From positions 1,054,001 through 1,118,000 of the forward strand of contig CM031562.1 in NCBI GenBank assembly GCA_018466975.1: a stretch of DNA of 64,000 nucleotides, written 5' to 3'. Shown here piece by piece: positions 11,673 through 23,527 of this stretch (positions are counted from its first letter, which is position 1; each line of letters begins with the position of its first letter). The notes beneath the pieces were generated by a model that saw nothing but the letters and a program-made list of their open reading frames with translations, was not told the DNA's origin and did not search any database. The DNA comes from Sparassis latifolia. Taxonomy: Eukaryota > Basidiomycota > Agaricomycetes > Polyporales > Sparassidaceae. Position numbers and translations under genes: made by a program.

Positions 11673-14236
11673 TGCGCTACCACTCCGTGGCGCTTGTGGC
11701 ACTCGCGTGTGCGTTTCTTGGACCTTCCTTTCTTGTGCCCGCGTGGCACCATGGATGATCACGTATCACGACGGACGGACGTGTAGGCAGCGTTTTGTTC
11801 AGAGCACATAATGTTCGCATGTTGTAGATGATAAAATAATTTGTTGGCAGTTCCTCGCGGCGTTTGTTCCCTCGTGTTTGGGCCACCCAGTCGCGTCTCG
11901 TCTCCGGCGACCTTCTGAGTTCGGTGATTACCAAGGGAAGGCTCGAGAATTCGAGAAGTGCACACCTTCTTAACGTCATGCATCATGATCCAGCTGCTGT
12001 TCCCTCGGTCGAACGATTGTGCTTGGGTAGACACGCTTGCTTGCGGAAAGCCGCTCCTCCTCTGGAGTGTCACGCTCACGGGTAGCGATACCAATGACAG
12101 GTCCTCCATGTGGTGTTACTTCAACCTCTGCTGCGCCTGGGTCTTCATTCAATGAGGTGAAATATCTCCTTTGTCATTGGCTGGTGACCGCGAGAGCTCC
12201 AGGGCGAAACTGGGAACCGTTGATCCAGCACCGACGCCAGCCGCCCGACAGTGTACGGGATTTTGGGGTTTCCATCAGACCGATGTTGGCGTGCATACTA
12301 ACGTCGTTCATCACTAACACTGACGGCACGTAGTCCCTGCAGGGGTATCTGCAACGTTACAACGGAGCACGGGGCCTTCGATGTGAGTTCTTGTATAGCA
12401 GCTCTTGGCTCCAAACGAATCGGAACGGAGACCACGACGTGCTGTAAATGGATCTTCCAGCTCCTCGTTATCTCTAGTGGGTGAAAAAGTCGTGAACCTT
12501 GTGAATCAACTGACGTCCGTGTAGTCAAGGTTCCCAACGAGTAATTCGATAACACATATCGCAGAACAAAAGAGCAGTGCATCTGTCCGCACTGTAGATC
12601 CTAACATACGGCCAGACGTGCAGAAACCGAACAATTATAAGGTCTGCTTCCCAATTACTCCTAGGTTCGTTTCAATGAGAACTTGCCGGGACTACCATTG
12701 CAACAGAACCGTTCCATCCAACTGTCCGCAGCTTTCATCAAACGCTTACCATTCAAAATTATCCAGGTTGCTCTACAATCATTTGTGATCGCCTGAAGAA
12801 AGCTTCTGAGCGGTGTAGCTGTTTATTCTCTCGATAATTGTGGGCGGGTTAACATTGTCCGATAGATCAACGTGGAAAGAGTCTCGACCGCGTGCTTGCA
12901 CAGTTGCCAGGAAGTCTACACGAAGACACTACGAGCTGTATATCAAAAAAGAGGATAGTCGCCTTTCTCGCATCCAACATTTCGGGGGAATTTTTGACAG
13001 CCTGGCATATCAAGCAATTGCGCAACGCCGTCTGTCGATCACGGTTAGTTGCGATCTAGGGTTTGCAACGAAGTAAAAAGCTGATAGAAATGAAACATGG
13101 AGTACTTTCAATGGTGCGAGGTTTATCTTTGGGGAGCCATCACATTCCATTCCGTGTTGTATCCTTCGAGCAGTTGTTCATGAAGAGTCTGCAATTCAGT
13201 ATGTCTACGAACGTTCTTTGGACCACCGTAGGAACGACTTCATCGGCACCACAACCTCGATTAAAGTTGTAAGGGGAATTAGTAGGGACCCAAGATATGA
13301 CGTAGGACTGACTGTCAATACTTCGTGAACCGATGGTGGCTCCACGCGGCCACAACAAAGTCATTGCTACAAGGAACTGCGAGTGCAACTGGCCTGGGCA
13401 TTCTGGTCTCGTCAGTAATGAAACTGAGTAAAGATACGACTTAGAAAGTTATATATACTCACAGCGTTTGCACACAGAGAGCTTGCTATACGGTCACGCC
13501 TGAAGTCGCAGATGCTGAAAGCCGCCGTAGTCTCGGCAGGTTCTACAAAGATACTCTGCTTCAATCTTGGTTCCTGAGGATATATTATCCGTATCTGACC
13601 ACTACGCTTAATTGATGGTTTCGATCAAGTTGGCCACAACAGGTAATATGCCTGCCCGAAGTAGCGAAGAAAGATGCACTTCACGCTGCAGCTGGAATAT
13701 TTCATCCCCTTTGACAGGCTGAAGATTTAAAATTAGCAGATAAAGCTTGAACGAAGCTACTGTTTCAGTTCTCGGTACGCAAAAATAGAAGAAGGTCGAT
13801 TAATGCTAGTATACTAGCTCTGCCGATGAAGCAGACGCACAGGCGTCAAATAGGCAAAGAGAAGACAACGCAAGAGAACGAAATATTAATACCTACTTGT
13901 GCAACTCTGTAGGGATTAGACCTGATTTCTACCGCGAATAAGACATAACAATTCCTCCTCCTTCCGATATGTTTCCGCACGTGAGACACGATATTCTTCA
14001 AAGCACGAAGTAGACCCCGACTTGTCCTCCACTCCGGAATGCACAGCATCTCCAGTTTCGGGGGAAAACGACAGGGCCTGCCTTGAATATACCACCAAGA
14101 AGTCATCTCCGGAATGGGCCCAAGACGGCGCCGACCGTGTTCTCCACCCACTTTCCGACAACACCCGTGACTACCCCAAAATATCCACTGTCCAATTCGA
14201 TTCAGCGGCGCGCGCAGGAAGGGCGTGATCCACAGC
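11673..14236. other. Intergenic, no gene seen
   Basis: About 2.6 kb between the MADS gene and the aldo-keto reductase. Open frames are short, overlapping on both strands and without motifs. The longest frame reaching in (minus strand to 14505) is an antisense-phase shadow of the reductase 3' end. Confidence 0.45.
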
Positions 14237-15524
14237 TTACTCCACTTCCACCGGGTTCCAGCTGATCGCGCCGTCCTTACCGCGGTCAAGCGTGTTGATG
14301 CGCGCCATGTCATCGTCGGCGAGCGCAAAGCCGTACACGTCCGCGTTCGAGACGACTCGCTCCGGCCTGGAGGATTTCGGGAGCGGACTGAAGCTGCGGG
14401 GGACCTGTAAGTTTCAAGTAGCATACGGGAAAAAATGGTGTACGTACCCGCGCTGTAGAGACCATCTGACGAGGACCTGGGCGACCGACTTGTTGTACTG
14501 CGCACGAAGAAGCGCTCGGATTAGAGGAAAGGAGCATAGACAGCGGTGATGCGATACCTTCTTTGCGACCTCCTGAAAGACGGGGTTGCTGAACTTGCCG
14601 CGGATAAGTGGGCAGTATGCCTGCACAAATATATTGTGCTTGTCGCAGTAGTTCACAATGGCCTGCTGCTGGCAGAACGGATGTAGCTGTGCGAACATGG
14701 TCAACGGTGACGAAGTAAATTTAGCAGCGAGACAAACTTCGATCTGATTGACCGAGGGCGTCTCGAGTCCAGCTTCATGAATCTCCTCGAGGTGTCTCAC
14801 ACCGCTGAAAATGGAACCACATAAAAAACGTGACTGCAATTAAAGAGGTGAGGTGGACCGAAGACGCACTAATTGGATACGCCGATCGTCCGCAGCTTTC
14901 CTGCCTTCTTGCAGTCGACGAGCGCTCTCCAAGTTTCCAGACGCTTCTCTTTCCCGGAAAGGGGGGCATGGATCAGGAAGAGGTCAAGATAATCTAGTCA
15001 ATAATTGAGTTTGAGTAATGGGAGAGTACGCGAATGGGAGAGAAATATACCGAAACCGAACCGCTCAAGGGAACTATCGACGGCTTTGAATGTGCTGTCA
15101 TAGCCATGTTCACTTGGAAAGATCTTGGATGCTGCATGGACATGCGTAATTGGTAAATCTGACAGAAACAAGAAACGAGCAAAACGCACTGACGAAAATT
15201 TCCTCACGAGGGATCCCGCTGTCCCTCACAGCCTTCCCGACTTGTGCTTCGTTCTTGTACATGCGGGCAGAGTCAATATGTCTTCACACACGATGTTAGT
15301 ACATTTCCCCACGCCAAATAGCGCGCATTACGCACCTATAGCCATGCTTGAGGGCAGCGAGGCATGCGGCGCTGCAGTCATTATTCTGGTAGACACCAAG
15401 ACCCAGGAGAGGCATGAGGTGGCCTGCGACATGACAATAGCATCAGTAACTGCGGCTCGAACACAGCTCAGTACTCACCGGAGGAGAGACGGACGGTTGA
15501 TGCTAGCGACAACGTCTCGGTCAT
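14237..15524 (-). CDS. Aldo-keto reductase (xylose reductase / 2,5-diketogluconate reductase-like)
   Basis: NAD(P)H-dependent cytosolic carbonyl reductase of the AKR superfamily. Exons run from ATG at 15524: 15524-15479, 15423-15336, 15281-15190, 15131-15051, 14993-14870, 14804-14738, 14686-14558, 14497 onward and a last exon to the stop at 14237-14239. The joined protein, a little over 300 aa, is uninterrupted. Family landmarks: [13 protein letters not shown] near the start, HIDSARMY (catalytic Asp and Tyr), IFVTSK (catalytic Lys), YLDLFLIH (catalytic His), [25 protein letters not shown], and the cofactor-binding [12 protein letters not shown] near the C terminus. The full tetrad is present, so it should be active. 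The substrate cannot be read from sequence. Its minus-strand neighbour is an SDR, but spacing gives no sign of an operon-like unit. It is only distantly related to the reductase at 22228-23527. Confidence 0.88.
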
Positions 15525-16084
15525 GGCGACAAAGCCTTGAACTTCAAAGTTTTGGACAAAGTGCGGAAGACGAGGACTTCCAGAGTCGTGGAAGAGGCTT
15601 CGCTACCTTTCGCCGCACCATTTATTCCCTGTGAGGATGCGTCAGCATCCGATCGTCCTCCCCGTTCTCCGCAGTAAGGCTTGGGCTCACTAGACGTCGT
15701 CACGGGCATGCCTCGGACTTTGAGAAGTGTGGGAAGAGCAGTGATTTCACAGTGAAGCAAAATCTGTCATTTGCTGGGCAAGCTACAAGCAAGCCGTATC
15801 TGGTAGAAGGAACGTCCGAGAGATGTACAGCGGAGGAGAGGCCACCAGTCGGACTGTCCAGTGACTTACAGTATTTAACATCGGGATCACTGCCTATTGC
15901 GCGATCTATTGCATCTACATCTTGCAATTATTTAACTGGGATCTAACAACGTCGGAAGCTAGGACAAGCGACCATATTCACGCCTTCAGAAGCGAAGTGT
16001 TTATGAACACACTGACCAGCAACAGACCGTGAGTCCGACGACACGAGTATCCGGACATCTTATAAATACAACCTACACAACTTG
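15525..16084. other. Intergenic between two minus-strand reductase genes
   Basis: Holds the promoter of the aldo-keto reductase and the 3' flank of the SDR gene. No clear TATA box or extra coding sequence found. Confidence 0.4.
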
Positions 16085-17383
16085 TCACACATCCTTCTTC
16101 TCTGAAGCCACCATCTTCGCAAACACATCCAGCCCAAATATCTTTGTCAAAAGCAGATCCTACACGCCCAAAATCAGTTAACTTGGAGCGACAGATCAGA
16201 ATGCACCCACCCATGCCCACCGCGGTAACAGCGCGTCCCCCAGCCAGATCCACCAGGCCATCGAGCCCGCCCAGAGCCGCGGGCGCGGGCGCGCGCACAG
16301 CGCCTCTGCAACGACGGCCCGCGCGTAGTCGTCCGTCGCCATACGTGCTGTGGGTATCGTGAGCGCGAAGGAGAGGGTGAAATAGGAAGGTATGCACCTT
16401 CGTCGCTCTCGACACGGCTGCGGCTTTCCTGGAAGAGCGCGGCCATAGGTGCATACAGCGAATCCGGGGGGAGCGACGCCGGTTGTGAGATATTACTCTT
16501 CACGCCGCCTGTCACGAGCTGGGAAAGTATGGGTGGGATCAGTGACGCTACGAAGCCTCAGGAGATCATACGCACGGTCACGACGCGGATGCTGGCGTAT
16601 TAGGTGATCAGTTCGACGCTGATCTCGAGTTCCACAAGAGCAACGCACTTAAAGGGGGCCAATTCGATGCGCAAGGTATCGGAGTACGCGTGTAGCGCGG
16701 CTTTTGACGCGTTGTATGCGGACCTGAACGGCGAGGCCAAGAAGCCTGCGATGCTGCCGTTGTTCATGATCACGGCGTCCCCCGAAGCGATGAGCAGCGG
16801 CAGGAACTCCTGCACCATAGCCATTGCGCCGAAGAGGTTGGCCTCGAACAGAGCTCGCACGCGCGCCATATCGTAGTCGGCGGCAGTGCGGACATATGCT
16901 GCAGCCATCGCAGGTCAGTCTTTAGCAAGTGATTACGCGGAGCATGAAAGTATACTTTGCCCACTACAAGATACAACCATTAGCAGTCACAACACGGTAG
17001 ATCGTACAGGAGACGCACGCGTTGTTTACTAGGATATCGAGTGTTCCGCCAGTTGCCTCCGCGATCTCGGCCTTCGCTCGTCGGATCGCATCGATATCCG
17101 TTACGTCGAGCACGAGCGTGCGGATTCCGAGCGCGCACAGTCCCTCCATGCTCTCGAGGGTGCGCGAGGCCGCGAAAACCGTTAAGCCTGCCTCGTCTGT
17201 CTATGAATGTGCTTTTCGGTACCCGGCATAGCACGTACCTTTTGTATGGAACTCCCGAGCGAGCGCGTCGCCGATGCTGCCCCGGCTGCACCTGGTTAGC
17301 AGCACACATGAGCTTGTGGGTGGATGGCACATCTGGAAGCTCGCTCACCCGGTGATGAGGACGGTCCTTCGTTTGACTGCCAT
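16085..17383 (-). CDS. Short-chain dehydrogenase, AYR1-like (1-acyl-DHAP reductase type)
   Basis: NADPH-dependent SDR. The first exon codes MAVKRRTVLITG; the next continues with CSRGSIGDALAREF, giving the nucleotide-binding TGxxxxxxG turn. Later exons code LDVTDIDAIRRAKAEI and TLDILVNNA (the NNA motif), NNGSIAGFLASPF (catalytic Ser), and AYNASKAAL (catalytic YxxxK). Two short introns interrupt the region after LAPF; joined, it reads NIRVVTLVTGGVKSN, typical of the AYR1 group. The C-terminal exons hold a Trp-rich hydrophobic stretch (WAGSMAWWIWLGDALLPRW) and end FAKMVASEKKDV-stop, fitting a membrane-anchored tail as in AYR1. In yeast AYR1 reduces 1-acyl-dihydroxyacetone-phosphate and sits on ER and lipid droplets; agaricomycetes have many paralogues with unknown substrates, so the exact reaction is not certain. 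All catalytic residues are present. Confidence 0.85.
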
Positions 17384-18129
17384 GTAGTCAAAGCACTGTG
17401 AGACGAGTGTCAGAGCACAAGCGCGCTTCCGTCTGAGTGACTGCGGAGGATCTTTGGAGAAGACGGGAAGCGCGTGGCGGAGAAGTGAACTTTCCGGACT
17501 GTCCCCACATGCACGTCGTCTATGGCACATCTTGGTGCAAATTTGTTGCAGAAATCTTTGCAATAAAGCTCATGAGGGCACCGTCATGACGAGGAAAAGC
17601 TCGGTGTAAGAGGGAGGATCGTAAAGACGGTGAAGCGCCCGACCTCGGGCGCTTCTCTCCCTTCCCAGCGTCTCTCGTCTACATGTCTTCCACACTTGCT
17701 CTTCACTATTGAAGTTACGACTAAACCTCGTGCTCGTGCGTATACCTTCGTGACGGCTTCTTTCTACAAGGCCAGGGGACTCGGACTGCTGTCGGACTCC
17801 TTGACATGATTCGCGCTGCCACTGCATGACTTACTGGCTCCGAGTCGGTGCTGAGGAATATTCGTTAAGTCCTCAGGCCTCAGGCCTCAGCTGTCGCGGT
17901 ATATGATCAGGATAGCTGCTATCTACGTGTTGGCTCTGATCCACTCGGTTATCTTTGGGCAACTGCAGTGGCGGTCGATGAATATGGCACGCAAGTGTGT
18001 TCTGAGACTGGGAATCTGGAAATCGTCCCGACTCCTGCTGCTAAATTCTCAACATTCTTTGAGATGTGCCGAAATGTAGAGTACGCAAGCACATCGTTCA
18101 AATACAACCCTATACAACGCGAAATGACT
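17384..18129. other. Intergenic, no gene seen
   Basis: About 750 bp upstream of the SDR gene and downstream of the first CsbD-like gene. It contains a short CCTCAGG-type triplicate near 17871-17890. No coding sequence is supported. Confidence 0.4.
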
Positions 18130-18575
18130 TCACGATGAGGGCTCGTTAACCTTCTGCTGAATCTGTCCCTTGTCGTGACGAACGTTACCTGGATGTTTAT
18201 TTTAGCACAATCCCGTCGGATCCGACGTGCACCCAACTCACCAGACACTTCCTGCTGGCGGTCACCTGTGACGGCGCCAACGACAGCATCGACCTTTCCA
18301 CCAACGCGGTCGACAGTACCCTCTACGTAACCCTTGGCCTGGGCAGCGTCGTACTCCATCTCCCCCTGGGCATGCTCCTCCTTGCCCGACTGCTGCCAGG
18401 TGGTTGCGCCAGTGAGGTCGCCGATAGTCTCTACGACGGTACCCTTCAGCGAGTGGTACTGGCCGGTGGTCTTGCTGAGAAGAGATAAAGTAAGTGGACT
18501 AGGCAACGAAACACTGAAATTCGAGATGCCCGAATGGACATACTTGGGCTCGCCATTGCTGCTGTTGTCAGACAT
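18130..18575 (-). CDS. CsbD-like stress protein
   Basis: About 107 aa, exons 18575-18544, 18474-18242 and 18188-18130. The protein starts [11 protein letters not shown] and continues [73 protein letters not shown], ending [15 protein letters not shown]. This is the CsbD-like family, small hydrophilic proteins which in bacteria are induced by general stress; basidiomycete members have been called mismatch/cruciform DNA-recognition proteins. All introns are GT-AG and the frame is intact. It has a TATA box (TATATAAA, minus strand, 18665-18672) about 90 bp upstream and shares its promoter region with a divergent paralogue at 19085. Confidence 0.88.
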
Positions 18576-19084
18576 GGTAATATGTTCAAAGTCGTTGGAA
18601 GGCGGTGGTAGTGAGTTTGCAGAAAATTGTAGTGGATTGGAATCTGACCAGCAGATGGCGAGTGTTTATATAGAGCGTCGGTGCCGCGATGCCATGACCC
18701 AGCTGTAGTCCAGACGCCCGTACACCACACCCGGCCATTGCACCACCTGCGCTTTTGGTGCAAGTCGGGCGACGTCACACGACGTCACTCAGCCCACTAG
18801 CACTAGTCTACAGCAGGCGCTCAGTTGAGGCGATTGGTGAGATCAGGATCTCTGACGCGTGACGTCATCCGCTCAGGCGCGTCACTTGCACAAAGACTCA
18901 GAACGGCGCGACGCGTCCCCGACGCCCTTCACAGAAGCCCCGACGCTCGTCACTGTTCGCTCGCCGTACGCGGAGTTCCAAACCGCCGGACGGACGTATA
19001 TAAGGACGGCCAACGGTCGTTCGCTCCTCAGAATCCCATCCCCCAACTTGATCCCGCACCACCACCATCCTCTTCATCGTCACC
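18576..19084. promoter_or_regulatory. Bidirectional promoter of two CsbD-like genes with CRE-like sites
   Basis: This 509-bp gap has TATA boxes for both directions: TATATAAA on the minus strand at 18665-18672 and TATATAAG on the plus strand at 18997-19004. Between them are a perfect palindromic TGACGTCA at 18860-18867 and two GACGTCAC sites at 18771-18778 and 18781-18788. TGACGT cores are bound by ATF/CREB bZIP factors, which in fungi mediate stress responses downstream of Hog1/Sty1-type kinases. Shared control of the pair by such a factor is an inference. Confidence 0.7.
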
Positions 19085-19512
19085 ATGTCTTCCAGCAACG
19101 AGCCCAGGCATATATCTTCTATACTCATCTGTGTTTCCGAGTGCTGACTTGTCCCTCCCTGCAGCAAGGCTTCCGGCCAGTACCACTCGATGAAAGGCAC
19201 AGCCGTCGAGGCCATCGGCAACCTCACCGGCGCCACGTCGTGGCAACAGTCCGGGAAGGAGGAACACGCCGGCGGCGAGGCCGAGTACAAGGCATCCCAG
19301 GCCAAAGGCTACGCTGAAGGTACTATGGACGTTCTCGGCGGGAAAGAAGGACGCCGTCGTCGGCGCCCTCACCGGTGATCGCACCCAGGAGACGACAGGT
19401 AAGCTTTACAGTGATGCATTGCACGACAGTAACTGCGACTGACACTTTTGCCCCAGGGAACGCTCGCCAGGATAAGGGCCAGATGCAGCAGGAGTTCAAC
19501 AAGAACGCGTGA
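19085..19512 (+). pseudogene. CsbD-like paralogue with one-base frameshift
   Basis: Divergent sister of the gene at 18130-18575. Exons 19085-19107, 19165-19398 and 19457-19512; the first intron has a GC donor (AG|GCATAT) with a CTGCAG acceptor, the second is GT-AG. Family blocks are clear: [44 protein letters not shown]. Exon 2 is 234 nt against 233 in the sister, and near 19345 the sequence GGGAAAGAAGGAC carries one extra base. The frame after it hits TGA at 19376-19378, while the correct family sequence (DAVVGALTGD and the last exon QDKGQMQQEFNKNA) continues in the shifted frame. So the gene is broken, or this is a one-base sequencing error in a working gene; the intact remaining exons and TATA box favour very recent damage or error. 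Confidence 0.8.
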
Positions 19513-20084
19513 GCGCACTTAGACTTTCGATACTACTTCCTTGGCTGTAAAATAGATTGTATTGTATCAAAACTCGGTAATATTTGGAGGAATCAAGTGT
19601 AGACGTAAGTATGCATATACCTGCCAACGAATGGATCACTGAGTCATAGCATGAGCAGACACATACGCCGACGCGATTGAACCCCGGTGAGAATGCCTTG
19701 AACATTTAAACCCAGTAATATCGAGACTCTGTCCAAACGCGGCAAAAGACGAAAGTCACGAAACTGTCGACAGCATCGAAAGTGTCCGGTGTATTGACAG
19801 AAATGGAGAGTGGCTCACCCTCTGTTTGCTCCCTCTCGTACGTGCACATGGCCTCTCATGGCCTCGGGTTTCCATCTGTGCGCGGTATAAAGGTGTCGAG
19901 ACTTCCGCATCTTAGAGCCGGAGGCTTCTTTCTGACAGATCAAACTATATGATTGACAGGCTCCCTGCACGAGACATGCGTTCCCTGCAGCCCACGGATA
20001 CCTGCGTTCTGAGCACAAATTTTAGGCTGCCTCATATATATATGCCCCTTCTCCAACCGCCGCCATCGCAGCGCGCATCTTCCG
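19513..20084. promoter_or_regulatory. Promoter region of the BTB gene
   Basis: No coding sequence. A TATATATATG stretch lies at about 20034-20043, roughly 45 bp before the BTB start codon, and GGTATAAAGG near 19884. Either could be the TATA element. Confidence 0.45.
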
Positions 20085-21176
20085 ATGGGTACCGATAAGT
20101 CTGACGCACTCACCGTCAAGTCCTCGAAGGCACTCATGACTTGCAGCGATTTCTCTCCTAGTGCTGACGCGGACGTCTGGTACGCCGATGGAAGTATTAT
20201 TCTCGTCGCCGAGAAGACCGCCTTTCGCGTGCACAGTTCCATCCTAGCGGCGAACTGCGAATTCTTCAAGATCATGCTCGCAATACCACAGCCTGCGCCA
20301 GGCTCGGACGCGAGTATGAGCACGGAGATGTATGAGGGATGCCCGGTCGTCAGGATGCAGGACTCCGCGGTAGACCTGAGACACTTCCTCAAATCCGTTT
20401 ATTGCTTCGAGTGAGCATCTTGAACGACGTTCTCCTTTTGATGCATGCGACTGACTTCCGATAACTTCTTCAACAGCTACTTCCGCGCAGCTATGAAAGT
20501 CAAATTCCCTGTAGTCGCAGCGGTCCTCCGCCTCAGCAACAAATACGATGCGCGCCACTTGGGCCAGCGCGCAGTCAACCTCCTCGCCACAGCGTACCCG
20601 TCGACACTGCTCCGGTGGGATGACCGCGACGCGCAAAGACTCGTGCCGCCGTTCGAAGGCGAGCATGGCGCGTACATCGCACTCGCGTTCGAGACGGACA
20701 TTCGCGTGATCCTCCCGGCCATCTACTTGGCGCTATCCCGACGCCCTCTCGAAGACGCGCTCCACACGTTGCGCACACTTGCGGTAGACTCCAGCGTGCA
20801 CTGGGACGTCGCGGCAGACTTCGTGCACGGCCGTGAAAAGCTCTTCCAGGAGGAGCTCAAGCATGTCTTGGCGTTCCTCGATGCGGCGTTCGCCCGCCCT
20901 GGGTGCCAGAGCGGGAATCAGTGCACGCCGAATTTGACTAACGCTGCCAGGACAGCACTGAAGAAGGCGGCGGGGGCGGAGGCGTACCACCAGTGGTGTG
21001 GTGCAAATGCGAGCGAGGTGGGCCGCTCGCTGACGCTGTGCGCAACTTGTTGCGTGACGGTGGAGAACGCGATCAGGAAGGGTAGGAAGATGGTGTGGGA
21101 GCAGCTGCCCGGGCTGTTCCGGCTTCCGGATTGGGAGACTTTGACTGTGAGGGATGAGCTGTGGAGCATGGAGTAG
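20085..21176 (+). CDS. BTB/POZ domain protein
   Basis: 341 aa from exons 20085-20410 and 20477-21176 (donor GTGAGC, acceptor CAACAG). The N-terminal region (about residues 25-135) is a BTB/POZ domain: SPSADADVWYADGSIILVA, then FRVHSSILAANCEFFKIML, which matches the hallmark 'F.vHr.iLa..S.fF..m' helix pattern, then CPVVRMQDSAVDLRHFLKSV. After the intron, FPVVAAVLRLSNKYDARHL matches the usual BTB helix after which agaricomycete members have a helical region ending with a Cys-containing segment (LTLCATCCVTVENAIRKG) and FRLPDWETL. BTB domains dimerise and often serve as CUL3 adaptors; this large fungal family has mostly unknown roles. The gene is intact. Confidence 0.87.
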
Positions 21177-22227
21177 TTGTTGGGCAGCGGGATAGGTGGC
21201 GCACGGGGAGACACGCGCACGGAAGGGATTGGTCGCCCTGGCCTTATTTCCATGGACGAACAGGCGTTTGAATCTACGAAAGTACTGCATGAACTGGTGC
21301 CCGCTCACGCAGTGCGAAAGGTTGTCTGTGAAGCGGGTGTTCGCCGTTTCGTACATGCTACGCCTGTGTGAATATGCTGCGCAAGGAGTCTGTGAATTCC
21401 TTCTGCCTCTTTTGCCAGGGATATCGCAGTGGAGGTGCTAATTTCACACCTGCGGTGCCGGAGCGAAAAAGAAAAGTCATTTTCGCACCAGCGTTGCTGG
21501 TACAAAAATGATAGAGCGGGTATGGTCTGTAAGTATTTGCTTGATCAGAGACGGGCGCCAGGAGGCCCATGACGATGTCTTCAGAATTCATCGCAATATC
21601 ACAGACCACCAAGATAGGTGCACGAATCTTCGAGTTTGGACTCTCAGTGTCTTCACCAGGGGACATTCCGGGGAGCAGCAATGCATGTAATGCATATCGT
21701 CCATGTCGTGAGGTAGGAGTATTCTCCGCCGTATCAAAGATCCTATAACGAAGTGAGTGAGTGAATTAAAATTTTCGTATCTGCGCAACAGAGCAGAGAT
21801 ATGAAGGAAATTGGGAGCGTAAAATCCAGAAGGTGCGTTGTTATTCAACTTGGATAAGTTCGTCTCTACTGAGAAGGATGCTAGACGAGGAGAGAAATGA
21901 GCGCTGGTACATGTTGTCGAAAGAGGCAAGCTGGTAGGAATGGGCGCGCACGCCGAGATGCCGGAGGCATCACGAACGCGTCGGGCCGCGGAACCCGCCA
22001 ATCCGAGTACGAGGCTCGGGCAGACGGTGGATGTCCCTCCTGACCCTCGTACTGGGATTTACTTCGGAGTGCTGCCGGAATTCGACGTCGTCGCGTTCAT
22101 TTATCGTGTGTTATCGAGCCTTCGAAGATCTTGGGTGTAGCATTTATAACCGCTGCCAGAGCTATCGCTATGCACGGCTCTCCGGCAAAGCCTCACCTTC
22201 CCCCCACAATAGCAGTACGTTCGACAG
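21177..22227. other. Intergenic with promoter of second aldo-keto reductase
   Basis: About 1 kb without a supported gene. TTTATAA at about 22142-22148 lies some 80 bp upstream of the reductase start and is a likely TATA element. Confidence 0.45.
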
Positions 22228-23527
22228 ATGGCCTCTACTACCCTCAAAATGGTGGAATATCGCCAGCTTGGTAAGTCGGGTCTCCGCGTTTCTGTGCCCA
22301 TTGTAGGTGTTTTATTTCCTCGCTCGGGATGCTCCTGACATCCAGCATGACTGTAGCTCGGGGCTATGAGCTTTGGTTCTTCTGAATGGGCGGTGAGTGT
22401 TCTCGTTTGTTGCGCCTGATGTGTCTCATTTGTGACTTGCAGCCCTGGGTAATCAACGAGGACAGGGCAATCCCTCTCTTGAAGGCTGCTTGGGATCGCG
22501 GTGTCACAACCATCGATACAGCCAATGTATACTCTAACGGTGAATCCGAGCGTATCGTTGCCAAGTTCATCGCACAGGTCTGTTCTGCATGAACCAATTG
22601 GGGCAGAGTTTCCTGACGAAGACCCTACAGTATAACATCCCCCGCGAGGAACTCATCATTGCTACCAAGTGCCATGGCCTCGTCGCCAAAGATGTCGGCG
22701 TGCGCACATCAATCAATCCCCAGTTGAGGTCGCTACCACAATATGTGAACCAGTCCGGTCTCTCGCGCGGCGCGATCTTCAAGCAGGTTGAAGCGTCTCT
22801 CAGGCGCCTGAACACCACCTACATCGACCTCCTCCAGATTCACCGTTTTGACGACACCGTTCCCGTGGAGGAGACTATGAAGGCGCTGCACGACCTCGTC
22901 GAGAGCGGAAAGGTCAGGTATATCGGCGCGAGCTCTATGAGGTGCTGGCAGTTCGCGATGATGAATGAGGTCGCGGATAAGCGGGGCTGGACCAAATTCG
23001 TCAGCATGCAGGATGAGTACTCATTGCTGTACCGCGAGGAGGTGGGTTCGCACTTGCATTACGGTCATCCGACATAGCATCTGACGTGTACTAGGAACGT
23101 GAAATGATCGCATACTGCAACTTCAACGGCATTGGGCTGATCCCCTGGGCTCCTCTGGCTGCGGGTGCGCTCGCACGTCCGCTCGGTTCTGAGACCACCC
23201 GGTCAGAGGCTGCCAAGGGAACCATTTTCGAGAATAAGATCAAGGCGTCCGACAAGGTCATCATCTCCCGCGTAGAGGAACTTGCCAAGAAGAAAGGCGT
23301 CGCGATGGCGCAAATCGGATTGGCGTGGATCCAGACGAAAGTTACCAGCCCAATTGTAGGCTGCAGCTCTGTCTCGCGCTTGGAGGAGGCGATAGTGCAG
23401 GGCGTGGACCTCACCCCGGAGGAAATCGCGTACCTTGAGGAGCCGTACGTCTGCGTTGTTGTATCCTTGAATGGATACTGATCATTCGTGCAGATATGAG
23501 CCGAGACCTATCCGTGGTCACGCCTGA
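22228..23527 (+). CDS. Aldo-keto reductase (potassium-channel-beta / YakC-like group)
   Basis: About 346 aa from six exons: 22228-22302, 22357-22392, 22443-22577, 22631-23041, 23095-23444 and 23494-23527. The protein reads [47 protein letters not shown] active site ([18 protein letters not shown]: catalytic Asp and Tyr), [10 protein letters not shown] (Lys), [11 protein letters not shown] (His), [35 protein letters not shown] and [16 protein letters not shown] (NADP-binding), ending [13 protein letters not shown]. The catalytic tetrad is complete. The acceptor used for exon 4 (CTACAG before TATAAC) gives the best family match; an alternative at 22621 would add three residues. Fungal members reduce aldehydes and ketones, including secondary-metabolite intermediates; no substrate can be assigned here. 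Confidence 0.88.

Noticed and set aside
13846..14505. 219-residue minus-strand frame at the reductase 3' end
   Set aside because: It reads the aldo-keto reductase exon in another phase; the real frame gives the conserved [12 protein letters not shown] segment.
14237..23527. Biosynthetic gene cluster made of the reductases and SDR
   Set aside because: No core synthase, no transporter or regulator, and unrelated CsbD and BTB genes lie between them.
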